41,672 nucleotides of DNA from Candidatus Colimorpha pelethequi (GTDB lineage: Bacteria; Bacteroidota; Bacteroidia; Bacteroidales; P3), in the NCBI GenBank assembly GCA_018064245.1, contig JAGHVO010000005.1, forward strand, positions 1-41,672, given 5' to 3'. Every line of letters begins with the position of its first letter. The stretch's first letter is position 1. Of the stretch, positions 1 to 8,497 are shown one piece after another. A program made the translations under genes and the position numbers. The notes below the pieces were generated by a model. The model did not search any database. It saw nothing but the letters and a program-made list of their open reading frames with translations, and was not told the origin of the DNA.

Positions 1-130
1 TTTTCATTTTTCATTTTTCATTTTTCATTTATTTCTGTATCTTTGCTTACTTAAAAATATTATTCTATCATTGCTATACATCTCTATTTCAACAAGAAAA
101 AGAGATGTTTGAGTAGTTAAAAGTAATATT
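1..130. repeat. Short T-rich tandem repeats and possible promoter before the deoxynucleoside kinase gene
   Basis: The window opens with four tandem copies of a TTTTTCAT-like unit (about 1-31). They are followed by a Bacteroidota-type -7 element, TATCTTTG, at about 39-46. No good -33 TTTG box is seen at the usual 19-21 bp upstream, so the promoter call is tentative. The remainder up to the ATG at 131 is AT-rich and shows no gene. The repeats could vary in copy number and alter promoter spacing, but this is only an inference. Confidence 0.4.
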
Positions 131-751
131 ATGCACATCGCTATAGCAGGAAATATCGGATCAGGCAAGACAACCCTCACCAAATTGCTTGCACGTCATT
201 ATGGATATCGAACTTTGTTCGAGAGCGTTGACAACAACCCTTATATCAACAGTTTCTACGAGGATATGCGTCGTTGGTCGTTCAACATCCAAATCTACTT
301 TCTCCACACTCGTGTAAGACAATTGCTGGAGCTGCGCAAAGAATCCAACAACATCATCCAGGACCGTACGCTTTACGAGGACGCCTACATTTTCGCGCCC
401 AACTTGCACGCCATGGGACTGATGAACACTCGCGACTTTGAGAACTACCTGCAGACGTTTGAATTGATTTCTTCGTTCATCCAGCCTCCCGACCTGCTCA
501 TTTACCTGCGCGGCGAAGTGCCTTCGCTCATTCGGCAAATCCAACATCGCGGCAGAGACTATGAAAGTGCTATCCGATTAGACTATCTCACCAGCCTCAA
601 CCAACGCTACGAAAACTGGATTGAGGGCTACAACAAAGGCAAGCTGCTTATCATCGACATCGACGAACTCAACTTTGCCGACAAACCCGAAGACCTTGGT
701 GTTGTAATCAACAAAATCGACGCTGAATTTAACAGTCTGTTCAGTGATTAA
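131..751 (+). CDS. Deoxynucleoside kinase (dAK/dGK/dCK family)
   Basis: Phosphorylates deoxynucleosides to 5'-monophosphates in the cytoplasmic salvage pathway. The 206-residue length fits the bacterial dNK family. The P-loop GNIGSGKT is at residues 7-14, the family's (D/E)RS-type motif appears as DRTLYED at about 78-84, and the arginine-rich lid is RGRDYE at about 140-145. Which deoxynucleoside is preferred cannot be read from these motifs. The stop codon overlaps by one base an ATG at 751 that opens the kdsB frame, so translational coupling is possible, although the favoured kdsB start lies 57 bp further on. The gene heads a plus-strand housekeeping series. Confidence 0.9.
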   Translation: MHIAIAGNIGSGKTTLTKLLARHYGYRTLFESVDNNPYINSFYEDMRRWSFNIQIYFLHTRVRQLLELRKESNNIIQDRTLYEDAYIFAPNLHAMGLMNTRDFENYLQTFELISSFIQPPDLLIYLRGEVPSLIRQIQHRGRDYESAIRLDYLTSLNQRYENWIEGYNKGKLLIIDIDELNFADKPEDLGVVINKIDAEFNSLFSD

Positions 752-807
752 TGATTGTTGATTTTCAGTTCAAATTTTCAATTCAACAACTCAACAACTC
801 TACACCC

Positions 808-1572
808 TTGAACACCCTAATCGTCATACCCGCCCGTTACGCCTCCACCCGATTCCCCGGCAAGCCCTTGGCATTGCTTGGCGGAAAGCCCATCATCCAA
901 TGGGTGTGGGAACGTGTGAGCGCCATGCCCGTCGAGGCCGTGGTTGCCACCGACGACAGCCGCATTCTTGAAGCCGTGAAGGCTTTTGGCGGGAAAGCCG
1001 TTATGACACGCAGCGACCACCACAGCGGCACCGACCGCTGCGGAGAAGTCCTCCTAGCCCTTGAAGCGCAAGGAAAACATTTCGACATCGTGGTGAATGT
1101 GCAAGGAGACGAGCCTTTTGTAAAACAGGAACAGCTGAAGCTGCTCATCGACAGTTTCGCCAATCCCGACGTACAAATTGCCACGCTGAAAAAAAACATC
1201 AACAGCGACGAAGAACTTTGTTCGCCCAACAATGTCAAAGTGGTGGCAGGCATCGACGACAAGGCACTCTATTTCAGCCGTCAGCCCATTCCATTCGTTC
1301 GCGGTGCAGAATTCAAAGACTGGCGACAAAAACAACAATATTACAAACATATCGGCATTTACGCATTCCGCACCGAAGTACTCAAAAAACTCATACAACT
1401 ATCACAAAGTCAATTAGAAAAAAGCGAATCCCTTGAGCAGTTGCGTTGGCTTGAGAATGGTTTTTCCATCTACGTCAAAGAAACAGCCTTCGAGAACATC
1501 GGAATCGACACTCCCGCCGACCTTGCCATCGCAGAAAAGGCGTTGGCAGAGAATGGGATAAGTGGCCAGTGA
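808..1572 (+). CDS. kdsB: 3-deoxy-manno-octulosonate cytidylyltransferase (CMP-Kdo synthetase)
   Basis: Activates Kdo with CTP to CMP-Kdo for the lipopolysaccharide inner core. Visible motifs are IPARYASTRFPGKPL at the N-terminus, HHSGTDRC, NVQGDEPF (metal/nucleotide site) and YFSRQPIPF. I chose the TTG at 808. It gives 254 residues, the usual family length, and places the nucleotide-binding motif almost at the N-terminus. An ATG at 751, overlapping the previous stop, gives 273 residues, but the extra 19 residues are encoded by AACTC-rich sequence that looks like local spacer repeats and matches nothing in the family. The function is secure; the exact start is not. Confidence 0.93.
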   Translation: MNTLIVIPARYASTRFPGKPLALLGGKPIIQWVWERVSAMPVEAVVATDDSRILEAVKAFGGKAVMTRSDHHSGTDRCGEVLLALEAQGKHFDIVVNVQGDEPFVKQEQLKLLIDSFANPDVQIATLKKNINSDEELCSPNNVKVVAGIDDKALYFSRQPIPFVRGAEFKDWRQKQQYYKHIGIYAFRTEVLKKLIQLSQSQLEKSESLEQLRWLENGFSIYVKETAFENIGIDTPADLAIAEKALAENGISGQ

Positions 1573-1652
1573 CTTGTAACTCGTAACTAGAAAACACACT
1601 TAACTCCGCATACAAAATCCAAAATCAATATAGAAATCCTAATCGACCCAAT

Positions 1653-3521
1653 ATGAATATTACAGACCTTATCGTAGATTTATTACAACAGGGAAAGAAC
1701 GTTGAAATACCTGGCATTGGAACTTTGAGAACCGAGATGCAAGCAGCGCATCACGACCCCAGAACCCACACCTATTATCCTGCCCGCCGCGTAGTGGCCT
1801 ATTCCGACATTCAGAGTGGCAGCCACGACCTCATTGACGTCATCGCAAAGAAAGAATGCGTCAACGAGGAGATTGCAGAGATGATGTTGAAGAACTACGT
1901 TAGTGCATTGGACGGCAAACTGCAACGAGAAGGCTGTCATACCTTTGCCAACATCGGAACCTTGACCAAAAACGAGTCAGGATTTGGATTCTGTCCCGAC
2001 AGCAACTTTGGCGTTGAGAAAAACAGCATTGCAGAAAGGCCCATCGAACACATCAACACCTATGTTCCCAAGAAATCCGATCCTTTTGCAGTCTTTGAGA
2101 AACCAGCAGAAACTCCTCAACCTGAGACGGAAAAACCCATTGATGCAGTTCCAGCTGTAGAAGAGGCTCCCGCTCCCATAGCAGAACCCGAACCTGTTGT
2201 AGCAGCAGCAGAGCAAGAGGCAGCAACTCCCGCAGAAGAGCATCCCCAGACAGAGAAAACCGAAGTTGCGCCCGATTCCGTAGAGTGCGAACCAATCCAG
2301 GAAGAACCTAAAACCGCTAAAGTTGAAGCCGCATCTGAACCCTCACCCGAAACGTCAGAGCCATTGATGCATGAGCCCATCTCCAATATAGAAGAGCCCG
2401 TTCCCGCAGAAACCGTGCAAAACAGCGAATCTCAGGCAACAGACTCAGCCGATGACACCAACGAGCTTCTACAACAGCTCGACGCCATTCCCGATGCGCC
2501 AAAGACCATAGAAAAAGAGGAGAAGAAAAAGAAGAAAGGTTGGCTGTGGTTGATCGTCATCCTGCTTCTTCTTTTAATTGGCGCCGGCGCATACTACTAC
2601 TTCGTTTACCTGCCCTCGCAGCAACCCACAACAGCAATGGAACAAACCAAAGATTCTGTCGCCATTCAAGACACCGCCACACCCAATGCATTGCTTGGCA
2701 CCGACAGTCTGACTCTTACCGAAACCACCGACAGCAACGCCCTCGCCAATGAAGATTCCGTCGCAAATACCGACGTTGAAAATATTCCCGTCACGGCTTC
2801 CAACACCCACAAATGCGACCTTTTCTCAAACGCCAACATCTTCACTTTCAACACCGATAGAATTGCATACTCGCAAGAAGAGATTGACAACTTGTCGGTA
2901 AATGTGCGCAACTACCTGAACGACTATGTTGACAGCTACCTGAAAGCCGAAGGCTACGCCACCGCCAAGGACGTGATGATGGACAGCGTGGAACGCTACG
3001 CCAACAGACGCATCGGAGAGTTGCTCGACAACAACAAATACTGTGTGCAGAATTTCATTCCTTACAACGACTACATCCACAACTTTGTAGAGCCTAATCT
3101 AAAAGACGCCAAAGCCAACAAGGCTCGCGCTACAGTGCAGACCGAAATCATGGACGCCAGCTATCTGGCTCCTACACTCAACAGCATCATCGACGCGCTG
3201 CAGCTCACGCCCGAAGCCGTGGCAAAGCCCAAAGCCACAGCCACCGCTCCCAAGCAGGCAGAACCCAACTATGGCAATGTCAATTTCGCATCTCAGAGCA
3301 AGAAAGGATTCGACATCATCGCTGGATTCTTCAAGAACAAAAGCGGTGCCGCAAAACTCACCCAAAGTCTGAAAGCGCAAGGCTGCGACGCCTACATCAT
3401 TTCCACCAGCAACGGACACTATGTCAGCATGGGAAGCACATCCAACCGCACCCAAGCCGATGCCATGTACAATCACATCAAGTCGTGGTATTCCGGCGAC
3501 GTAGTTATCAAACAATGGTAA
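1653..3521 (+). CDS. HU-CCDC81-like / SPOR domain membrane protein
   Basis: A 622-residue, probably inner-membrane protein. Residues 1 to about 130 resemble the two prokaryotic HU-CCDC81 domains of Bacteroidetes, with a PGIGTL motif near residue 20 and a second GTL near 108. A Pro/Glu/Ala-rich low-complexity stretch runs from about 150 to 290, then a lysine run and one membrane helix at about 296-318. A threonine/serine-rich region follows, and a C-terminal SPOR-like domain spans about 545-622. SPOR domains bind peptidoglycan stripped of stem peptides at division sites. The orientation (HU part inside, SPOR part periplasmic) follows from the positive charges before the helix. A role in cell division or envelope anchoring is inferred from family knowledge. 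Confidence 0.82.
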   Translation: MNITDLIVDLLQQGKNVEIPGIGTLRTEMQAAHHDPRTHTYYPARRVVAYSDIQSGSHDLIDVIAKKECVNEEIAEMMLKNYVSALDGKLQREGCHTFANIGTLTKNESGFGFCPDSNFGVEKNSIAERPIEHINTYVPKKSDPFAVFEKPAETPQPETEKPIDAVPAVEEAPAPIAEPEPVVAAAEQEAATPAEEHPQTEKTEVAPDSVECEPIQEEPKTAKVEAASEPSPETSEPLMHEPISNIEEPVPAETVQNSESQATDSADDTNELLQQLDAIPDAPKTIEKEEKKKKKGWLWLIVILLLLLIGAGAYYYFVYLPSQQPTTAMEQTKDSVAIQDTATPNALLGTDSLTLTETTDSNALANEDSVANTDVENIPVTASNTHKCDLFSNANIFTFNTDRIAYSQEEIDNLSVNVRNYLNDYVDSYLKAEGYATAKDVMMDSVERYANRRIGELLDNNKYCVQNFIPYNDYIHNFVEPNLKDAKANKARATVQTEIMDASYLAPTLNSIIDALQLTPEAVAKPKATATAPKQAEPNYGNVNFASQSKKGFDIIAGFFKNKSGAAKLTQSLKAQGCDAYIISTSNGHYVSMGSTSNRTQADAMYNHIKSWYSGDVVIKQW

Positions 3522-3630
3522 AAAAAAATTTACAGATATTCAGACATTCAGACATTTAGATTTATGACAAGTCCAAGAATCTGAGAATCTATTAATCTAA
3601 GAATCCGAGGATCTAAAATCTCCAAAACCA
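3522..3630. repeat. Degenerate spacer repeats between the SPOR gene and trmB
   Basis: The spacer has an A run followed by short degenerate repeats of the form CAGA(T/C)ATT and then AGAATCTGAG / AGAATCTATT / AGAATCCGAGGATCT. No start codon, hairpin or promoter element stands out. It belongs to the low-complexity spacer repeats seen repeatedly in this window. Confidence 0.45.
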
Positions 3631-4317
3631 ATGGGTCACCACAAACTCGAACATTTCGCCGAAAACCTCACCTTCCCCAACCTGTTTCAAGTCTCTTATG
3701 AAATGCTGAAGCAGGAAGGCTTCGCCTTGCGCGGCCGCTGGGCCGAACATTTTGGCAACAGCAACCCCATCACATTGGAGCTGGGTTGTGGCAAAGGCGA
3801 CTACACTGTGGCGTTGGCGCGCATTCACCCCGACCGCAACTACATCGGCGTAGATATCAAAGGTGCCCGCCTGTGGCGCGGCGCAAAGACCGCACACGAA
3901 GACCACATGGACAACGTGGCGTTCATCCGCACCCGCATCGAGCTCATCGAACAGTTTTTCGCACCCGAAGAGGTCAGCGAGATTTGGATAACATTCCCCG
4001 ATCCTCAACCCAAGAGAGCCAACAAGCGATTGACTTGCGAACGTTTTCTTGGCTACTACAAGCACTTCCTCAAACCCGGAAGTCCCATACACCTCAAGAC
4101 CGACTCGCAGGAGTTGCACGAATACACCCGCGACGAAGTCATTCCCGAAGGTCACTACACGGTGGAATATGCAACCAACGACCTCTACGCCACTCCCGCC
4201 GAGGTGCATCCCGACATTCCCTGTCTGGTGGAGGCTCAGATGACGCAGACCTTCTACGAGCGGATGTTTCTCGCCGAAGGCAAGCCCATCACCTATATCA
4301 AGTTCAGAATAAATTAA
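3631..4317 (+). CDS. trmB: tRNA (guanine-N7-)-methyltransferase
   Basis: Methylates G46 in the variable loop of tRNA using S-adenosylmethionine. The 228-residue protein shows the SAM-binding motif ELGCGKGDY at about 50-58, VDIKGARLWRGAK downstream, and the family signature ITFPDPQPKRA near residue 125. Near the C-terminus, YIKFRI replaces the common YxKxxF-type ending. The next gene, a YebC-family protein, starts 30 bp downstream on the same strand, so co-transcription is likely. Confidence 0.95.
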   Translation: MGHHKLEHFAENLTFPNLFQVSYEMLKQEGFALRGRWAEHFGNSNPITLELGCGKGDYTVALARIHPDRNYIGVDIKGARLWRGAKTAHEDHMDNVAFIRTRIELIEQFFAPEEVSEIWITFPDPQPKRANKRLTCERFLGYYKHFLKPGSPIHLKTDSQELHEYTRDEVIPEGHYTVEYATNDLYATPAEVHPDIPCLVEAQMTQTFYERMFLAEGKPITYIKFRIN

Positions 4318-4347
4318 TCAAATAATAACAAATTAAATCATTACATT

Positions 4348-5091
4348 ATGTCAGGACACAATAAATGGTCAAAGATTAAGAGAGCCAAAGGTGCAGCTGA
4401 TGCAAAACGCTCCAAACAGTACTCCAAAATTTTGAAAGAAGTTGCCGTAGCCGTTCGCGAAAGCGGTCCCGATCCCGACAGCAACCCCCGTCTGCGTCTG
4501 CTCGTTCAGAATGCACGTGGATGCAACATGCCCAAGGACACCCTGATGCGCGCCATCAACAAGGCTAGCGACAAGGATGCAGCAGTTTTGCAGGAAATCA
4601 CCTTCGAGTGCCACGCCAACCACGGCATCGCCCTCTTCATCGAGTGCCTCTCCGACAACAATATGCGTACCGTTGCCAACGTACGTAGCATCATGAACAA
4701 GTTTGGCGGCACCATGGAAACCAACGGCAGCCTTAGCTTCCTCTTCACCCGCAAGGGCGTGTTCGTAATTCCCCGCAAACCCGAAATGGACGTCGAGGAA
4801 CTTGAAATGACCCTTATCGACGGCGGTCTCGAAGAGATGGAAGTGGATGACGAATACCTCACCCTCTACACCGCTTACGAAGACTTCGGCAACATGGTCA
4901 AGATGCTCGAAGAGATGAAGATAGAGTGCGAAAGCGCAGAACTCCAGCGCATTCCCAACACCACCCGCAGCATCGACGAAGACTCCATGCGCAAGGTTTT
5001 GAAGGTCATCAACATGCTTGAAGAGGATGATGATGTTACCAACGTATTCCACGACATGGAAATCCCCGATGATTTCGAAGAGGAAGAATAG
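4348..5091 (+). CDS. YebC/PmpR family DNA-binding / translation-associated protein
   Basis: A 247-residue YebC/TACO1-family protein. The N-terminus MSGHNKWSKIKRAKGAADAK is the family signature, and the middle domain has FECHANHGIALFIECLSDN. The acidic C-terminus ends EEEE. Family members have been described as transcriptional regulators and, more recently, as factors acting in translation of difficult peptide sequences; the sequence does not separate these. It lies 30 bp after trmB and is followed by a terminator-like hairpin, so the two probably form one unit. Confidence 0.92.
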   Translation: MSGHNKWSKIKRAKGAADAKRSKQYSKILKEVAVAVRESGPDPDSNPRLRLLVQNARGCNMPKDTLMRAINKASDKDAAVLQEITFECHANHGIALFIECLSDNNMRTVANVRSIMNKFGGTMETNGSLSFLFTRKGVFVIPRKPEMDVEELEMTLIDGGLEEMEVDDEYLTLYTAYEDFGNMVKMLEEMKIECESAELQRIPNTTRSIDEDSMRKVLKVINMLEEDDDVTNVFHDMEIPDDFEEEE

Positions 5092-5112
5092 TACATTACT
5101 TCTCACAAATAA

Positions 5113-5145
5113 ATAAAGTGTAGGGTTCCACACTCTACACTTTAT
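5113..5145 (+). terminator. Hairpin terminator after the YebC-family gene
   Basis: A perfect 11-bp inverted repeat, ATAAAGTGTAG (5113-5123) and CTACACTTTAT (5135-5145), encloses an 11-nt loop. It lies 22 bp after the stop codon at 5091. The T tract that follows is short and broken. Confidence 0.65.
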
Positions 5146-5245
5146 CTTTATGATATAGTAATGTTGATTTGTTGAACTGTTGATTTGAAGGTCTAACCTT
5201 AACTCTAACCTTAACCTTAACTAATTCTTAATTCTCAATTCTTAG
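5146..5245. repeat. Spacer repeat block upstream of rsmI
   Basis: A run of TTGATTTGTTGA-like units leads into CTAACCTTAACTCTAACC repeats and then AATTCTTAATTCTCAATTC, right up to the rsmI ATG. A very similar block, in the same order, precedes the mgtC-like gene (5924-5997). The two blocks therefore appear to be copies of one spacer element and not unique promoters. Confidence 0.6.
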
Positions 5246-5923
5246 ATGCGTCTCTATCTCGTTCCCACGCCTGTGGGCAATCTCGGCGACATGACCTTCC
5301 GCGCAGTGGAGGTGCTGAAATCCGTTGACCTTATCTTGGCGGAAGACACCCGCACCTCGCGTGTACTTATGCAGCACTACGGCATCACTACGCCGTTGCA
5401 GTCCTACCACATCTTCAACGAACATCAAATTGTCGATCAAATCGTTGACAAGATTCTCAGTGGCATGGACATCGCAGTAGTAACAGATGCAGGCACGCCA
5501 GGCATCAGCGACCCTGGATTCCTCTTGGTACGCGAAGTAGTAAAGCACGACATCGAGGTGGAATGTCTGCCCGGTGCGACGGCTTTCGTTCCCGCACTTA
5601 TTGACAGTGGCTTGCCTTGCGACCGATTTGTCTTCGAGGGATTCCTGCCCCACAAAAAAGGCCGTCAGACCAAGATTCAAAGTCTTGCCGAAGAGACGCG
5701 CACCATGATCATCTACGAGTCGCCATTCCGTTTGGTCAAACTGCTGGAACAGCTCATCGAAGTCCTCGGACCCGAACGGCAAGTGAGCGTGTCACGCGAA
5801 ATCAGCAAATTGCATGCCGAGACCGCCCGTGGCACCCTTCAAGAAGTATTCGACCACTTCAACAGCAAAGAGGTCAAAGGAGAGATAGTCGTCATCCTCG
5901 CAGGAAAGTCGGATAGTGACTAA
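5246..5923 (+). CDS. rsmI: 16S rRNA (cytidine-1402-2'-O)-methyltransferase
   Basis: Methylates the 2'-hydroxyl of C1402 in the decoding centre of 16S rRNA. The 225-residue protein starts MRLYLVPTPVGNLGDMT, the typical RsmI N-terminus, followed by LAEDTRTSR near residue 32 and the SAM-site sequence VVTDAGTPGISDPG near 78-91. PHKKGRQT and ESPFRLVKLLE in the middle also fit. The protein is shorter than the roughly 280-residue enterobacterial version and lacks its extra C-terminal domain, as is common in Bacteroidota. The spacer repeat before it gives no clear promoter. Confidence 0.94.
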   Translation: MRLYLVPTPVGNLGDMTFRAVEVLKSVDLILAEDTRTSRVLMQHYGITTPLQSYHIFNEHQIVDQIVDKILSGMDIAVVTDAGTPGISDPGFLLVREVVKHDIEVECLPGATAFVPALIDSGLPCDRFVFEGFLPHKKGRQTKIQSLAEETRTMIIYESPFRLVKLLEQLIEVLGPERQVSVSREISKLHAETARGTLQEVFDHFNSKEVKGEIVVILAGKSDSD

Positions 5924-5997
5924 ATGTTGATTTGTTGATTTGAAGATTTGACCTTGACTTTGACCTTGACCTTAACCTTAACTAATTCTCAATTCGT
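5924..5997. repeat. Spacer repeat block upstream of the mgtC-like gene
   Basis: This is a second copy of the block found before rsmI. TGTTGATTTGTTGATTTGAAG is followed by TTTGACCTTGACC and CCTTAACCTTAACTAATTCT units and then CTCAATTC. Similarity to 5146-5245 covers most of the 74 bp. Confidence 0.6.
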
Positions 5998-6471
5998 ATG
6001 GAACTCTCCGTTTTTCTCAACCGCCTAATCTGCGCCCTCGTGGCAGGAATCCTTATCGGACTGGAGCGTCAGCTGCGCCAACGCAATGCGGGACTGGTTA
6101 CCAACTCCTTGGTAGCTGTAGGCGCCTGCATTTTCATCCTCACATCCGAGAGCGTCATCCTCGCCACCACCGCCGACCGACCCAATTTCGACAACCTACG
6201 CGTGCTGTCCCAAATCGTCACGGGCATAGGTTTCTTGGGTGCCGGCGTCATCATGAAAGACGGACTCACCATCCACGGACTCAACTCCGCAGCAACCCTT
6301 TGGTGCTCAGCGGCAGTAGGAAGTCTCTGCGGCTTTGGAATGTGGCGCGAAGCCATCGTCGCCAGCATCGTCATCCTGTTCATCAACTGGATACTCCGCT
6401 ACATTGAGCGCAAAATCGCCGAACGCGCCCAAGACAAATTCAACAAAGAAGACCACCCCGAAAAGAAATAG
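5998..6471 (+). CDS. MgtC/SapB family membrane protein
   Basis: A small multi-pass inner-membrane protein of 157 residues matching the N-terminal hydrophobic domain of MgtC. Motifs include ALVAGILIGLERQLRQRNAGL near residues 14-34, TGIGFLGAGVIMKDG at about 76-90, and GLNSAATLWCSAAVG. About four hydrophobic segments can be traced, followed by a charged C-terminus. It lacks the C-terminal cytoplasmic domain of Salmonella MgtC, as do most SapB-type homologues. MgtC proteins are linked to magnesium-limited growth and ATP synthase control; this homologue's role is unknown. Confidence 0.9.
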   Translation: MELSVFLNRLICALVAGILIGLERQLRQRNAGLVTNSLVAVGACIFILTSESVILATTADRPNFDNLRVLSQIVTGIGFLGAGVIMKDGLTIHGLNSAATLWCSAAVGSLCGFGMWREAIVASIVILFINWILRYIERKIAERAQDKFNKEDHPEKK

Positions 6472-7124
6472 CTTTTCGAGACAGATCTTACCCACCAATT
6501 TTCTGAATCTTTTCGCCAAAACTGCAGAGAAATACTTCCTGTAGAATTTCCTGATTCCGATTTACTTAACGCCAAATTCGGTCATTTGGCGCAGTTTCGT
6601 CTGATTACTTTTCTACCATTTGCGGATAATTTGCGGTCATTTGCGTTTGCTTTATCCTAAAAACATTAGGACCGAAAAGAACCTCACCACGTCTTGACAT
6701 TCTCCTTAACTTTGCACCCTGAAACAGGCAGAAGCATGTTCCCCAAGTAAGCCGAATAAAAAACTTTATCACCAACGGAAGAAATTGTCATCCACAAGGC
6801 ATCTAATATGCAAAAAATTTGTATCTTTGCACTTGTAAACCACGAGCGTTTTGTGGGATGCCTTTGAAAGCATTTGTACGGTCTCATCTAGGAAATCGCC
6901 AATTTAATAGAGGGAAAGATCGCGTCAAAAGCCTATTGTTTGATATGTTATGGCAGTACCATTCATATCTCAAGCATAGGATGACGTTTCTTCCGTTTTA
7001 TTTCCCCGCAGGTGTTTGGCGATACCTCTAGATGATAGGACGTTGCAACAGAGTTCTATGCTTTCTCTGTATTTGTAAGTGAACATCATCTCGGGAACTC
7101 GGATGAAAAATAAAATGCAAAACA
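6472..7124. other. 653-bp gap with no convincing gene; two -7 promoter-like elements
   Basis: No credible ORF is seen: the short frames here have unusual composition and no family features. From about 6570 to 6660 there are repeated ATTTGCGG/CATTTGGCG words and a small hairpin, GCCAAA/TTTGGC. Two TAnnTTTG elements occur, TAACTTTG near 6706 and TATCTTTG near 6822, neither with a good -33 box. An 8-bp inverted repeat, AAGGCATC / GATGCCTT (6796-6803 and 6857-6864), brackets the second. The gap marks the change from core genes to the accessory region and may contain gene decay. Confidence 0.4.
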
Positions 7125-7367
7125 ATGCTCATTATATCAAAACTCAAATGTGAAGCATGTGGGGAAGCCTATGAGTGCATTATGCCAGCCAACGGTATTT
7201 GGTGCAAAACATGCGGAAAACCTTTTAATTTGTGTCCTGAATGCAAAAAGACCATAACTCATTGTGATTGGTGTGGCGGTGAATTTGAAGACGGCTATGC
7301 CCATACAGCTAAAGAAGTCAGCAAAAGAGAACACATCAATTGTCGTCCAGAAGAAATAATGTTTTAA
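7125..7367 (+). CDS. Small four-CxxC zinc-ribbon protein
   Basis: An 80-residue protein with four CxxC knuckles (CEAC, CKTC, CPEC, CDWC), which should bind two zinc ions in a double zinc-ribbon fold. There is no signal peptide or membrane segment, so it is cytoplasmic. I do not recognise a named family. It lies 11 bp upstream of the favoured start of an HhH-GPD-like gene, so the two are probably co-transcribed. A nucleic-acid-binding or adaptor role is plausible but inferred. Confidence 0.75.
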   Translation: MLIISKLKCEACGEAYECIMPANGIWCKTCGKPFNLCPECKKTITHCDWCGGEFEDGYAHTAKEVSKREHINCRPEEIMF

Positions 7368-7378
7368 TTCATAAAGAA

Positions 7379-8455
7379 ATGTTGATACAAGATATCTTAC
7401 GAAACTTCCAACAACAATTGTTGGATGAACTATATTCAATATCTCTTCCTTCAGAGAATGAATTGAATAAGAAAACATCAAAATTACAGATCAAACGATA
7501 TTGCTGTTTGAGGATGTTATACAACGTCGCTGAATGTATGATAAACCAACCGCAATGGGAGGATAAGGAATTGATTGAAGGACTTCCCAAAAGAAAAATC
7601 CACCTATTAAGCGAGAAAGACATAATTGCTTTATGCAAAGAATTGATTGAGATAAAAAGAGAATATAGTGACGGCATTGTTTTTCGTTGCCCCCCAATAA
7701 CCTGGTCAGGACTTGACATCGCTCGTACTCTATTAAATGACAACGAAGGCAGCTATGAGAAATTACTCAATGCGATAAACCTTAATCCTATTATGAAAGC
7801 ACCTCAGTACAAAACCACAGCAAACGGTAAGACTGAAGTACATGACTTCACGTACCTTCCTGCCGTCACCAGTATGTTAGACACACTCCAGCATCATGAT
7901 TTGACAATGGAAAACATTTATCAAATCTCGTTGTGGAAAGTTGACCGCTATCCTCAATTGGATTATCTAACATTAGACGCACTGAATAGCGTCAAAAACG
8001 ACACCAATTTGGATGTAGCCAAGACACGAGACATCTTGGAAAAACTACTCAACACCCAAGGAGTAGGACTGCCTATGGCTTCGGCATATCTTCGTTTTAT
8101 CAATCCTCAAGTATATCAAATCATCGACCACCGTGCATATCGCGCCGCATTTGATTACAAGGAGCCACTGCACGCAAATGATTCCGTAAAAAATCTTTGT
8201 GACACATACATCAAGTATTTGGAAAAGCTGCAAGGCATAGCTGCTAATGGTTATCATGGCATATCTGTCACCTTTGAAGACTTGGACCGTTTTCTCTACG
8301 ACGTGGACAAAAAAGCAGGTTATACTGTGAACATGCCACTAAAAGACATCAACCGTGATTTATGGGAGGATGTTGTCAAAAATCTTGGGGGAAAATTCAC
8401 AAGATATCTCTTATCCAAAGCCGACCTAGAATCTTTACACAAAACCAACCATTGA
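7379..8455 (+). CDS. Uncharacterised protein with a helix-hairpin-helix/GPD (DNA glycosylase-like) region
   Basis: With the ATG at 7379 the protein is 358 residues; a frame extension to 7340 would overlap the zinc-ribbon gene and looks less likely. Around residues 228-250 the sequence GVGLPMASAYLRF, followed by a YQIIDHRAYRA stretch, matches the pattern of HhH-GPD DNA glycosylases: a hairpin G-V-G-x3-A-S/A and a following catalytic-type Asp. No iron-sulfur cysteine cluster is present. The N-terminal ~130 residues are helical and unknown to me. Substrate and activity are unknown; a base-excision or DNA-recognition role is inferred. Confidence 0.65.
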   Translation: MLIQDILRNFQQQLLDELYSISLPSENELNKKTSKLQIKRYCCLRMLYNVAECMINQPQWEDKELIEGLPKRKIHLLSEKDIIALCKELIEIKREYSDGIVFRCPPITWSGLDIARTLLNDNEGSYEKLLNAINLNPIMKAPQYKTTANGKTEVHDFTYLPAVTSMLDTLQHHDLTMENIYQISLWKVDRYPQLDYLTLDALNSVKNDTNLDVAKTRDILEKLLNTQGVGLPMASAYLRFINPQVYQIIDHRAYRAAFDYKEPLHANDSVKNLCDTYIKYLEKLQGIAANGYHGISVTFEDLDRFLYDVDKKAGYTVNMPLKDINRDLWEDVVKNLGGKFTRYLLSKADLESLHKTNH

Positions 8456-8497
8456 ATTTAGAAGTTAAAAACCAACCAAAATTGTTTATATAACAAT

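Noticed and set aside
4369-5133. 254-codon minus-strand frame opposite the YebC-family gene
   Set aside because: The plus strand encodes a clear YebC protein; the antisense frame has unusual composition (Val/Phe/His-rich) and no recognisable motif.
6684-7031. Short frames on both strands in the 6.5-7.1 kb gap
   Set aside because: They overlap each other, lack start-region features and resemble no known protein; the gap is better described as non-coding or decayed.
7340-7378. Longer start for the HhH-GPD-like gene
   Set aside because: It would overlap the zinc-ribbon gene by 28 bp; the ATG at 7379 gives a clean 11-bp gap.
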